A program made the translations under genes and the position numbers. Shown here piece by piece: positions 1 through 7,702 of a DNA stretch of 55,381 nt. Position 1 is the first letter of the stretch. Each line of letters begins with the position of its first letter. Source of the stretch: Candidatus Nitrosocosmicus agrestis (GTDB taxonomy: Archaea; Thermoproteota; Nitrososphaeria; Nitrososphaerales; Nitrososphaeraceae); NCBI RefSeq assembly GCF_008389435.1, contig NZ_VUYS01000023.1, forward strand, positions 1-55,381, read 5' to 3'. The notes beneath the pieces are model-generated. The model was not told the DNA's origin, did no database searches, and was given only the letters and a program-made list of their open reading frames with translations.

Positions 1-204
1 CTTGAACCAAGAGATGGAATTGGTGGACACTGTCTACCAAAGGATACAAAGATGTTTATCAATTCATCTAACACAATGAAGAGCAAGATACTTCAAGCTG
101 CCATGGAAATTGATGAGGATTATAGGGTTTATTTCCATAACTTTGACGAGTCAAAAGAGTCATGCAAGGAAACTAACTGCGAAATAATAAAGGCAATTCG
201 ATGA
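1..204 (+). CDS. Nucleotide-sugar dehydrogenase, C-terminal part (partial)
   Basis: The reading frame is open from the first base and stops at 202-204, so only the last 67 residues are present. The segment GIGGHCLPKDTKMF matches the active-site region of the UDP-glucose/UDP-ManNAc/GDP-mannose dehydrogenase family, in which a GGxCxPKD-type Cys forms the thioester with the substrate. The family oxidises a nucleotide sugar to a uronic acid using two NAD+. The tail after the motif is much shorter than in complete family members, which normally carry a whole UDP-binding domain here. The gene may therefore be C-terminally truncated, or the enzyme divergent. It sits 8 bases before the PIG-L deacetylase on the same strand, which suggests co-transcription. 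Confidence 0.6.
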   Translation, partial: LEPRDGIGGHCLPKDTKMFINSSNTMKSKILQAAMEIDEDYRVYFHNFDESKESCKETNCEIIKAIR

Positions 205-212
205 TTTCTTAA

Positions 213-857
213 ATGACTAGTGAAGGGAAATCAAAAAACATCCTCGTATTTGGGGCACATCCGGATGATTTAGAAATTGGTATGGGAGGCACCGTTACTA
301 AATTGTCGAGATTAGGGTTTAATGTAAAACTGGTCATTGCTACCCTACCCAATTTTACACAAAATGATAAAAAAGAAGAAAGGCGAATGGAGGCAGTTCG
401 ATCTTCAAAGGTAATGGGATGTCCGGAACCGGATTTCTTGGATTTACCGCCCGAACAAATGACGCATAGCAGATCATTAATTGGAACTATAGACAAGTAT
501 ATCCAAGATTATAAACCTGTGGCAGTTTTTACTCAATGGATTGGGGATTCTCACCAGGATCATCAGGCTCTTACGAAATCAGTAATTTCTGGTAGTAGGG
601 ATACTACTGATCTCTATATGTATGAGACTACTATTCCTGGTGGAATAACTGAGCAAGCTTTCAGGTCTCAACTTTTCATAGATATAACTGATTTTATTGA
701 TCCTAAGAAATCTGCTCTGGAATGTTTTGATTCCCAACAGGTCAGGTGCGGACCTATCTGGATAGATGCTATAATTGGTAGAGCTGCCTATAGAGGTTAT
801 CAACTAAATTGCAAGTATGCGGAGGCATTTGAAGTAATTAGAATCTCAAAATGGTAA
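213..857 (+). CDS. PIG-L (LmbE-like) family N-acetyl-sugar deacetylase
   Basis: A 214-residue protein of the PIG-L/LmbE fold. The zinc-binding signature is intact: AHPDDLE (His16, Asp18, Asp19) near the N-terminus and HQDH (His114, Asp116, His117) mid-protein. The family removes acetyl groups from GlcNAc-containing conjugates; members include BshB (bacillithiol), MshB (mycothiol) and GlcNAc-PI deacetylase. The length is normal and no signal peptide is seen, so it is probably cytosolic. It follows the nucleotide-sugar dehydrogenase tail by 8 bases and converges on an operon holding an ATP-grasp enzyme and a BshC-like protein. That context fits a BshB-like role, but the substrate cannot be read from the sequence. 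Confidence 0.88.
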   Translation: MTSEGKSKNILVFGAHPDDLEIGMGGTVTKLSRLGFNVKLVIATLPNFTQNDKKEERRMEAVRSSKVMGCPEPDFLDLPPEQMTHSRSLIGTIDKYIQDYKPVAVFTQWIGDSHQDHQALTKSVISGSRDTTDLYMYETTIPGGITEQAFRSQLFIDITDFIDPKKSALECFDSQQVRCGPIWIDAIIGRAAYRGYQLNCKYAEAFEVIRISKW

Positions 858-916
858 AATTTAACAAAAAGTTAAGGGATTGATCTAGAACATAAATTCA
901 TAAATTAATCGAGATT

Positions 917-1993
917 TTAGAAATAGTTTAACTTTTCTGATTTTAAACTCTTTATTTTAGTTCTGTTTGATCTAATTTTATTGTAATCTGCCAGATCCAC
1001 ATATGTCTCCTCCCAATATCGCATACAAACAAGTAGTCTATATTTTTTAATTTTTATTTTCTCTTTAAATAAAATATTTCTAATCATTATATCAGGTTCA
1101 TTTATGCCTGCGGTTGTTCTCATAGGACAGGATGCTGAGAATCGTGGATTTATTTCCATTATCTTGATTTTATTGTCATCAGGATCAATTCTAGTTTGAA
1201 TATTGAGGGGGCCAACTGCGCCGAGTTTTCCTACTACTTCCCTGCAAATTTTCTCTACCTTTGGATATCTGTCAATGAATGCTTTGTATGTTTGACCATG
1301 CTTTAATATTTTTTTTAAAGTAATGATTGACATAATTTTTTTGGTGTAATAATTAAGGGTAATACCTGTTGTAAACTCTAATGCATCATTCTGCAGGTAT
1401 TTTTGTACCATTGGTCTCCATCCTATCTTTTCAATAGTCTTTACGGCAAACTCAAGCTCATCCTTGTTACGTACAATGCTGAGAAGCTTCGAGCCAAAAC
1501 CTTCTCTGGGTTTTACAACCAATGGAAAATGATTTTTCTCCAAAAACAAATCTGCTTCCGCCGGCAAGCATGTGGGGATCGAATTAAGGTTGTTTTTAAT
1601 AAGAAATTCGTTAGTTAAATATTTGTCCCTACACATTTCTACAATATTCTCTTGACTGGTAATTACTTTGGCCCCAGTCCTATCCTCGAGCAAATCCTTG
1701 GTTTTACAAAGAATTGGAAGTTCTATGTCTGAGCCAATAAATATTACATGAATTTTTTCTTGTGAACATATATCTATTAAATTTCGTATGTAATCCTTTT
1801 GGTCCGGCTTCTTTACTATGGCAAATTTATCGCAGCGATACAGCCCCGCTGCATCATAGCTTATGTCAGTTCCCAAAATTTTGTATTTGTGTTGTTTTTT
1901 ACCTTCTGATCCGTTGTGATATTTTAATGATTTGATTATACCTTGAGCTACAATACCACCAGCCGATGTTACCATTACTTTAACAGTTTTCAT
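917..1993 (-). CDS. ATP-grasp ligase (carbamoyl-phosphate-synthase-like/PylC-like)
   Basis: A 358-residue ATP-grasp protein. The N-terminal third (MVTSAGGIVAQGI, then TDISYDAAGLY) is a Rossmann-like pre-ATP-grasp domain. The ATP-binding lysine lies in VVKPREGFGSK (Lys161), and the metal/phosphate residues in MEINPRFSAS (Glu280, Asn282, Arg284). Such enzymes join a carboxylate to an amine through an acyl-phosphate. It is the last gene of a minus-strand operon, PHP protein then BshC-like protein then this, with a 21-base gap to the BshC-like gene. The partner genes suggest that it ligates an amino acid or other acid to an amino-sugar product, but this is inferred. Many uncharacterised surface-polysaccharide clusters contain similar ligases. 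Confidence 0.85.
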   Translation of the reverse strand: MKTVKVMVTSAGGIVAQGIIKSLKYHNGSEGKKQHKYKILGTDISYDAAGLYRCDKFAIVKKPDQKDYIRNLIDICSQEKIHVIFIGSDIELPILCKTKDLLEDRTGAKVITSQENIVEMCRDKYLTNEFLIKNNLNSIPTCLPAEADLFLEKNHFPLVVKPREGFGSKLLSIVRNKDELEFAVKTIEKIGWRPMVQKYLQNDALEFTTGITLNYYTKKIMSIITLKKILKHGQTYKAFIDRYPKVEKICREVVGKLGAVGPLNIQTRIDPDDNKIKIMEINPRFSASCPMRTTAGINEPDIMIRNILFKEKIKIKKYRLLVCMRYWEETYVDLADYNKIRSNRTKIKSLKSEKLNYF

Positions 1994-2014
1994 TGATATC
2001 TTGGAAGAGAAATG

Positions 2015-3670
2015 TTAATTTATCAGGACGGGTTTTGTCAGATCGTTGTTTTTAACCAAATTACTGGACCACTCCTTTTCAGCATGCTCCAACCCTAAAT
2101 TGACCGCATAATCAATAATACATGATTTTAATTTTAACGCATTTTTAGATTTCTGAACATTTTTCAAAGTATCTTTTATTGCCCTCTGTTCCTGTTTGTA
2201 TCTAAACAACTCATCAAGCAATTTCCTTAAGCTTTCTTCGTCGTTGTATATTAGATTTCTCCTCGAAATGAGCGGTTTGATTCTATCTTTCAGATCATTA
2301 AATTCTTTGTTTTTTGCAGTTAGAAAATTTGACACGTTACTAATTGAATTTTCGGAAAGATAGTCTGATGCTTCTCTTTGACCAATACCTGAATAAACAT
2401 CCGTTCCTGCCCATAAGACCATAATTGGAAGCGACACCTTCAGATCATCAAACACCTTTTTCCCCACTATAGTGTATCCAATACTTCCACCTGTTCCAGA
2501 AATATAACCTGTAATTGATAATTCTCTTGATAAAAGCAACAAGATGGGGATCGCCCGGGGTGAAACCATTTGTATTTTGTCTTTGGGGATGGAAATATCG
2601 GAGGTCTTGCCGATCGCTAATGACAAATATTTTTTACATGATATGCACCGACCGATCAATATACATTGGTCATCGTTTACCATTATTTTTGAAGATGCCT
2701 TGCTGCCGCAAGAACAGTGGAGCCAGAGGGGTGAATGCTTATTAAGATTTGCGCTTACGCCAGTAAAAATTCCTCTCTCTCTAAAAAATGTTTCTGATTT
2801 GTCTAATGATTCTAAATAAACCTCATTATTTGACAATAAGAAATTATATCCTCGTTCAAACACTGAAGACAGATCCGATAAATTAACGAATATTGTATTG
2901 TAACCCCATATTTCATTTGCAATTCTGGACATTATTATTGAATTAAATTCTGCGTAGTTTTCTGCCACCGTTGCCGAATGTTCAACCAGTCTCCAGAATA
3001 CTTCAAAGCGCGAGTATAATTTTTTTAACTGGGGTTTTGACAAATTATTGCTGTTTTTTATCCAGTTATAAACAATATTTTCCCATGATTTTATTAAAGA
3101 ACGAGTGGGTGGTTCTGTTTTACTGGATATCTTCCATCGTTTAGTATCATTAATGGGATATCTCAAATCTAGAATTCCTGATGCACTACGAATGCTTGGA
3201 AGTTTGGCAATATGCATCCACTTATCGTCCATAAAATCATGGTCTACTACCAAGAATAGAGGAATTATCTTAAAGTCATTATCTTTGGAATGATCAGCTA
3301 AGGCCTGAAGGAGTACTATTTTTTTAAATACTCCACTAAAAGCAAACAAATTTGGTTGATGAATACCTACATAAATTTTAGATTTCTCATAATCTAATAA
3401 TTCGATCTGACCCAATATTTTGTCATTAAGAGTGCCAGCCCTATTGTGGAATTTTGTAACTGCATTTTTCAAGCGTTGCCTGTTTGATAATACCGCTTCA
3501 CTTGGCTGTGTCCAAGGATAGTCTCTCAAAGCATCAGTAGCTTGATCGAACTTTGACGGGATTGACTCTACAAATTTGCTGATATCCGAATCAGAGGAGT
3601 TCAGATATTTTGAAAATATTGCATTGAACCTGCTTTGACCGTCAATAGTGGCTACCGTGTTACTTCCCAA
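2015..3670 (-). CDS. BshC-like protein (bacillithiol cysteine-ligase family) with zinc-ribbon insert
   Basis: 551 residues, close to the ~540 of BshC. The core motifs line up with that family. GIHQPNLFAFSGVFKK (102-117) sits where BshC has its TGQQ-GLFGGPLYT motif. PLFLVVDHDFMDDKW (137-151) sits where BshC has VFWVATEDHDF. GYISGTGGSIGYTI (388-401) corresponds to AYVGGPGEIAY. The C-terminal ~100 residues are charged and helical, like the BshC coiled coil. BshC adds cysteine to glucosaminyl-malate. Between the two core halves lies a CxC-x20-CxxC segment (Cys319, 321, 342, 345) that looks like a zinc ribbon and that I do not recall from bacterial BshC. It is the middle gene of the operon PHP, BshC-like, ATP-grasp. 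True substrate unknown. Confidence 0.75.
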   Translation of the reverse strand: MGSNTVATIDGQSRFNAIFSKYLNSSDSDISKFVESIPSKFDQATDALRDYPWTQPSEAVLSNRQRLKNAVTKFHNRAGTLNDKILGQIELLDYEKSKIYVGIHQPNLFAFSGVFKKIVLLQALADHSKDNDFKIIPLFLVVDHDFMDDKWMHIAKLPSIRSASGILDLRYPINDTKRWKISSKTEPPTRSLIKSWENIVYNWIKNSNNLSKPQLKKLYSRFEVFWRLVEHSATVAENYAEFNSIIMSRIANEIWGYNTIFVNLSDLSSVFERGYNFLLSNNEVYLESLDKSETFFRERGIFTGVSANLNKHSPLWLHCSCGSKASSKIMVNDDQCILIGRCISCKKYLSLAIGKTSDISIPKDKIQMVSPRAIPILLLLSRELSITGYISGTGGSIGYTIVGKKVFDDLKVSLPIMVLWAGTDVYSGIGQREASDYLSENSISNVSNFLTAKNKEFNDLKDRIKPLISRRNLIYNDEESLRKLLDELFRYKQEQRAIKDTLKNVQKSKNALKLKSCIIDYAVNLGLEHAEKEWSSNLVKNNDLTKPVLIN

Positions 3671-3719
3671 ACCTTTTAATCAATAATATCTATTTAAGTT
3701 TCTTTTTAACTATATCTTA

Positions 3720-4346
3720 TTACTTTTCTATAAAATTTATCAAATGCATTATTCTATTAAAATCACCTATGTCTTCTAACCTGTGAGCATCACTTCCAAC
3801 ATGAAATTTTACTCCTAATTTGATAAAAATCTCTAAAAAATTCAAAGGAGGACGTATATATTTTGCATTAATCTCAATAATTTTATTGTTTTCGATTAAT
3901 GATTTGCCTATATTATAAATTTGTTCATCATCTAAGGTAAATTCAGCTTCGGGAGCCAAATGTCCGATAACATTGACACAAGGATTCTTAATTGCTTGAA
4001 GCAAGGAATTCAACCATATCTCCTTATCGTACTTTTTATGAAAACTCGCAATTATGAAATAATCATCGGAAATAAATTCATCAGGACAATCAATACTACC
4101 GTCAGGTAGAATCTTTGCTTCAAAACCTTTTAGCACTTGTATGTTTGTCACTTGAGAGTATTGATCCAACTCATTTAGATACCTTCTAGTCCATTCGGAT
4201 GATTTCCGTACATGTTCAGTAAAGGCTATTCTCTCAAGTTTTAAATCTTCTGCTCTTTTTATGACATTAGGTATGGTTAAATCAACGTCGCTGTGGTCAT
4301 TATAATTACAGTGTATGTGCAGATCTTCTTTCAGATTTATTATCAT
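3720..4346 (-). CDS. PHP-domain metal-dependent phosphoesterase
   Basis: 208 residues, one PHP domain. Expected metal ligands are visible: DLHIH (His10, His12), TEH (His45), Glu76, His103, His129 and GSDAH (Asp186, His188). PHP enzymes are trinuclear metal phosphoesterases; histidinol-phosphate phosphatase is the best-known stand-alone type. This protein could also act on a sugar phosphate. It is the first gene of the minus-strand operon, 49 bases before the BshC-like gene, and diverges from the second ATP-grasp gene across a 107-base AT-rich intergenic region. In this context a phosphatase step on a pathway intermediate is more likely than histidine synthesis, since no his genes are nearby; that is inference. 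Confidence 0.82.
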   Translation of the reverse strand: MIINLKEDLHIHCNYNDHSDVDLTIPNVIKRAEDLKLERIAFTEHVRKSSEWTRRYLNELDQYSQVTNIQVLKGFEAKILPDGSIDCPDEFISDDYFIIASFHKKYDKEIWLNSLLQAIKNPCVNVIGHLAPEAEFTLDDEQIYNIGKSLIENNKIIEINAKYIRPPLNFLEIFIKLGVKFHVGSDAHRLEDIGDFNRIMHLINFIEK

Positions 4347-4410
4347 TATTTTGTAAAAAAGTTACTAGGTTATCTTTAATAATTATTCTCAATTGTTTGC
4401 TTCAAAAATA

Positions 4411-4417
4411 TTTATAT
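4411..4417 (+). promoter_or_regulatory. Candidate TATA box for the second ATP-grasp gene
   Basis: TTTATAT lies 37-43 bases before the TTG start at 4454, in the divergent spacer between the PHP operon and this gene. It matches the archaeal box A consensus and would give a short leader of about 15-20 bases. The assignment rests on consensus and spacing only. Confidence 0.4.
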
Positions 4418-4453
4418 CATTAACAAAAACAACTGTATTAAAACGGATGCCGA

Positions 4454-5455
4454 TTGCGTAGAAAAATATCAACAGTATTAATACCCGGAGCCTCTGCACC
4501 TGCTGGAATTAATACAATCAAATCCTTAAGATTAGCAGAATTTCGAGGAAAGATATTATCTACTGACTCTAATAATTTATCGGCTGGTTTTTTCCTTTCT
4601 GACTTTTATGAGGTAATCCCAGAGGCAGAGGCAGATGATTATATCGAGGTATTACTGAATATTATAGATAAGTATAGTGTCGAGGTTTTGATGCCTTCAT
4701 CCGGCTATGATATTTTTCCATTTAGTGAACACAAATCAAAATTAAAAAAGCATGGAGTTTATCCAGTGGTAAGCGACAGAAAAATTCTAGAGATTTGTAG
4801 AGATAAGATTTACACCTTTAATCATTTGAGTAAGAACTTTGAACTGCCATTTACAACATTAAATCCTGAAGAAATTACATCATTTCCAGTTATAGCTAAA
4901 CCTAGATATGGTAAAGGTAGTAGGGATGTACTTCAAGTTAACGATAAATCAGAATTGCAATTTGTAAGCTCAAGATATTCTAATATGATTTATCAGGATT
5001 ACTTACCTGGCGATGAATACACAATCGATATAATGAGTGATTTTGATGGCAATCCGATCATTGCAGTTCCTAGAATCAGACTTCAAACAAAAAGTGGGAT
5101 TTCCACAAAAGGGAAAATTGTAATGGAACCTCAACTTATAGAGGAATCTATGAAAATAGTTAGAAAACTAAGAATTATAGGGCCATCATGCATCCAAATG
5201 AAAAAGGACAAACACGGTAATTTCAGGTTAGTAGAGATTAATCCGAGGCTGGGTGGAGGAACAATTTTTACTACTCTTGCTGGCGCTAATTTTCCAAAAA
5301 TGATAATAGATCTTGTTGAAGGCAAGTCTATAACCCAGCCGAAAATCTCAGAGATTACTGTCTTGAGATATTTTGAGGAGATTGTATTAGATGAGCGAAA
5401 TAAGATAAATTATGTCGGAAAGGATTTGGTTACTAGCAATACATGTAGAGTCTAG
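4454..5455 (+). CDS. ATP-grasp ligase, second copy in the cluster
   Basis: 333 residues with a TTG start; no ATG or GTG in frame lies upstream before a stop. The N-terminal nucleotide-fold-like domain begins IPGASAPAGINTIKSL, followed by an ATP-grasp domain with IAKPRYGKGSRD (Lys149), GDEYTIDI (Glu188) and LVEINPRLGGG (Glu261, Asn263, Arg265). The overall plan is the same as the ligase at 917-1993, but the sequences are clearly diverged, so they probably catalyse two different condensations. It is transcribed away from the PHP/BshC-like operon. The family includes carbamoyl-phosphate-synthase-like enzymes of polysaccharide and natural-product clusters. Substrates unknown. Confidence 0.84.
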   Translation: MRRKISTVLIPGASAPAGINTIKSLRLAEFRGKILSTDSNNLSAGFFLSDFYEVIPEAEADDYIEVLLNIIDKYSVEVLMPSSGYDIFPFSEHKSKLKKHGVYPVVSDRKILEICRDKIYTFNHLSKNFELPFTTLNPEEITSFPVIAKPRYGKGSRDVLQVNDKSELQFVSSRYSNMIYQDYLPGDEYTIDIMSDFDGNPIIAVPRIRLQTKSGISTKGKIVMEPQLIEESMKIVRKLRIIGPSCIQMKKDKHGNFRLVEINPRLGGGTIFTTLAGANFPKMIIDLVEGKSITQPKISEITVLRYFEEIVLDERNKINYVGKDLVTSNTCRV

Positions 5456-5456
5456 T

Positions 5457-5766
5457 TTATCTTTTGAATAAATTTATAGTTTTGTTATCATATCTTGGAT
5501 CCAATCCCAGATACTTTAACATCATCTCAACTGCACTTAAAGAATCCCAATAGCCATTGATGCGAGGCATAAGCAAAAGAGGTGAATGGATCCTTAGCGG
5601 TTTGAAAATTATCAATATTGACGAAATTTCCTGTTGAACTCAATATTTGACATGGCCACATGCCAGTTAAATGCATCAATATCACACAAAAGCCGATGAA
5701 CATGCCCATCCCAATTAAGACAACGTCGAGATACTTTACTTTTATTTGTGTAGTCAAAAGTAGCAA
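5457..5766 (-). pseudogene. Frameshifted small gene downstream of the glycosyltransferase
   Basis: A 79-codon frame (5766 to 5527) starts with a hydrophobic N-terminus and runs to NVSIDNF-like sequence and KDPFTSF. Around 5570-5580 the plausible coding moves to the next frame, which reads MPRINGYWDSLSAVEMM and then KYLGLDPRYDNKTINLFKR, stopping at 5457. The continuation looks more protein-like than the end of the original frame. One indel would therefore restore a gene of roughly 100 codons. It starts 33 bases after the glycosyltransferase stop on the same strand, so it was probably part of that operon. I do not recognise the family. A third frame is also partly open, so the true frame at the 5' end is uncertain. 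Confidence 0.35.
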
Positions 5767-5798
5767 ACCTGCCTATAAAATATTTTTGCTTCCAATTT

Positions 5799-7277
5799 TT
5801 ATCTCCAGCCTGTTTTCTTTATGGTGATTGCTGCATATATCAACAGCCATGTATAAACATAAGTCGACAAGAGCGTGAAAAATGGCCTATATAGCCAATT
5901 GCGATCTCCTGGGTTACGTAGTCTGAAATCAACAGCGTAGATCATCCCCGTAAACAAAACACCCGCAAACCAAACAATTGGAGTTGTATAATCACCCATC
6001 AAAGGCAAAAATACTACAGTTGAAGCTACTATATATGGACGAATAAATTTCATTGCGGTTTGAAGATAATATAGAAGTGCTACATAAAACGGTCTCTTCC
6101 AATAAATTCCTCCTGCAGCAAATAGGCTTCTTATAAAACTCTTTCTCCAACGTACCTGCTGTTTTATTAATGAATCTAGGGTTGGCGGAACTCCAATATT
6201 TACACGAATATGAGAAGAGTATAATACTTTCCAGTATCCGTTGACTTCCATATCCTCAAAACTTGATTTAACCTCGATATGCCCTTTATCCTGACCTAAT
6301 GCCGCTGATGTGGAAGAATCGCCGGTTAAAATTGAAACTGATTGTTTGGTCTTATTGGTAGTGGCAGTGGAAGAAAATCCGGGTGGCCTGGTTGCAAGCA
6401 CATGGGCAGTCATTCTCCTGTCGGTCGCAAATTTAAATTCCATTCCCAAAAATCTATCTCTTGCCCACTGGGGTATAAAGTCCTGTATTGCATCTCTCCT
6501 GTAAAAGCTCAATGAACCTGCACAACAAGTCACCGATGAAAAAACGCTTTCCATCCCCTTTTGGGCACGACAGGCTCCGTCTGCATAAACATCTTGTAGC
6601 TTTTCCAAAAAGTGATCCCTAAAACCACCGGCATGGCGATTTTTTACTCTCCCATGACCGGTTATCGCACCCAATTGTCTATCAAAATAAAAGATTTGAA
6701 CTGCCTTCTCTGTAGCATCATGAGCCATATCGCAATCACTATCCATAAACGCATAAATTTCTCCTTTTGCTATTTTGCTAGCAGCTTCAATTGCCTTTTT
6801 TTTGCCGACACTTTTTTCCAAATGAACTATCCTAAGATTCGCAGATTTGTTTTGCTCTTTTAACCGATCCAAGATTTCACCTGTTTTGTCCGTACTTCCA
6901 TCATCAATAACAATAATCTCTTTATTTTCGTACGTCTGATCAAGACATGATTGGATGCAGTCAGTTATGTCAACTTCCTCATTCTTCACTGGCACTACAA
7001 TTGAAACAAGTGGTTTTTCTGTATCAGGGATTTTCTTATCAAAAACCTTCAGGTATGGATCTTTGTATCTAAAATACGAAATAAAAAGGATGTTGAAGAG
7101 TACAAAAGAGGTAAGAATGCTGTAAATGCCTACTCCTAAGTCAATAACGTAAAAAGTCAGATATGCTTTGGTAAACAATATCGTTAATACTGCTGACAAT
7201 AGCAATGCCCTAACGAACCAACGTTTATTATCTAATTCACTTTTTTTAACAAACTTGGGCACACTACTTAAAGCCAT
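5799..7277 (-). CDS. Membrane-bound processive family 2 glycosyltransferase
   Basis: 492 residues. Two N-terminal membrane segments (about 22-46 and 50-70) precede a GT-A domain: VSIVVPVKNEE (91-101), IDDGSTD (124-130, UDP-binding Asp), MDSDCD (178-183, the DxD metal site), TDRR (285-288) and QQVRW (373-377). Several more membrane segments follow (from about 396 to the end). D, DxD, TDR and QxxRW together mark processive synthases such as hyaluronan, chitin and cellulose synthase, which polymerise and export a glycan. A Ser/Thr-rich stretch (about 300-330) separates the TDR and QxxRW motifs. A frameshifted small gene follows. The likely product is an extracellular polysaccharide; the monomer is unknown. 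Confidence 0.88.
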   Translation of the reverse strand: MALSSVPKFVKKSELDNKRWFVRALLLSAVLTILFTKAYLTFYVIDLGVGIYSILTSFVLFNILFISYFRYKDPYLKVFDKKIPDTEKPLVSIVVPVKNEEVDITDCIQSCLDQTYENKEIIVIDDGSTDKTGEILDRLKEQNKSANLRIVHLEKSVGKKKAIEAASKIAKGEIYAFMDSDCDMAHDATEKAVQIFYFDRQLGAITGHGRVKNRHAGGFRDHFLEKLQDVYADGACRAQKGMESVFSSVTCCAGSLSFYRRDAIQDFIPQWARDRFLGMEFKFATDRRMTAHVLATRPPGFSSTATTNKTKQSVSILTGDSSTSAALGQDKGHIEVKSSFEDMEVNGYWKVLYSSHIRVNIGVPPTLDSLIKQQVRWRKSFIRSLFAAGGIYWKRPFYVALLYYLQTAMKFIRPYIVASTVVFLPLMGDYTTPIVWFAGVLFTGMIYAVDFRLRNPGDRNWLYRPFFTLLSTYVYTWLLIYAAITIKKTGWR

Positions 7278-7437
7278 ACACTAAATCAACTCGCTAACAA
7301 TTAATGTCGCCATTAGCTGTTTATTACTTTTTTCATATTGCATTACTTAAGCTGTTTATTTTTACTTTCAATATAACAATGTGCCTTAAAAAAATTGAGT
7401 ATCTTTGTTTTTCAAAAACGGATTGATTCCATAACGA

Positions 7438-7653
7438 TTAATCCCAGCGCATTCTTTCTGTCTCTCTATCTGTTTTAGAAGATTTTTTCCAGTCTTTGTA
7501 GTGTACTCTGCACAGATAAACCCTTTTTTTTGAAATGTCAAAATCCAAGTCCTGAGACATTCTGGCTTTAACCAAACTCATTGATCTATCAGCCGATTCT
7601 TCACACCCTTTCACACTACAAGTTACTCCCTTCTCTACTTTACCCATTAACAT
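7438..7653 (-). CDS. Small zinc-binding protein, probably in the metH operon
   Basis: The longest frame reaches back into the preceding gene, so I choose the ATG at 7653 (another at 7647), giving 71 or 69 residues. It holds a CxxxxC pair (TCSVKGC) near the N-terminus and CRVHYKDWKK near the C-terminus, a likely four-ligand zinc site, and is otherwise charged. I recognise no characterised function. It starts about 50 bases after the stop of the large MetH subunit on the same strand, with no obvious terminator between, so co-transcription is plausible. Confidence 0.65.
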   Translation of the reverse strand: MLMGKVEKGVTCSVKGCEESADRSMSLVKARMSQDLDFDISKKRVYLCRVHYKDWKKSSKTDRETERMRWD

Positions 7654-7702
7654 GCAAAAACTATTACGCTCTAATAAAGTTAGGGTAATTAAGCAATCAA
7701 AG

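Noticed and set aside
2515-2819. Plus-strand frames of 76 and 91 codons inside the BshC-like gene
   Set aside because: Fully antisense to a gene with clear family motifs.
3720-4346. Histidinol-phosphatase (HisK) annotation for the PHP protein
   Set aside because: The fold fits, but there are no histidine genes nearby and the cluster context points elsewhere; the general PHP call is safer.
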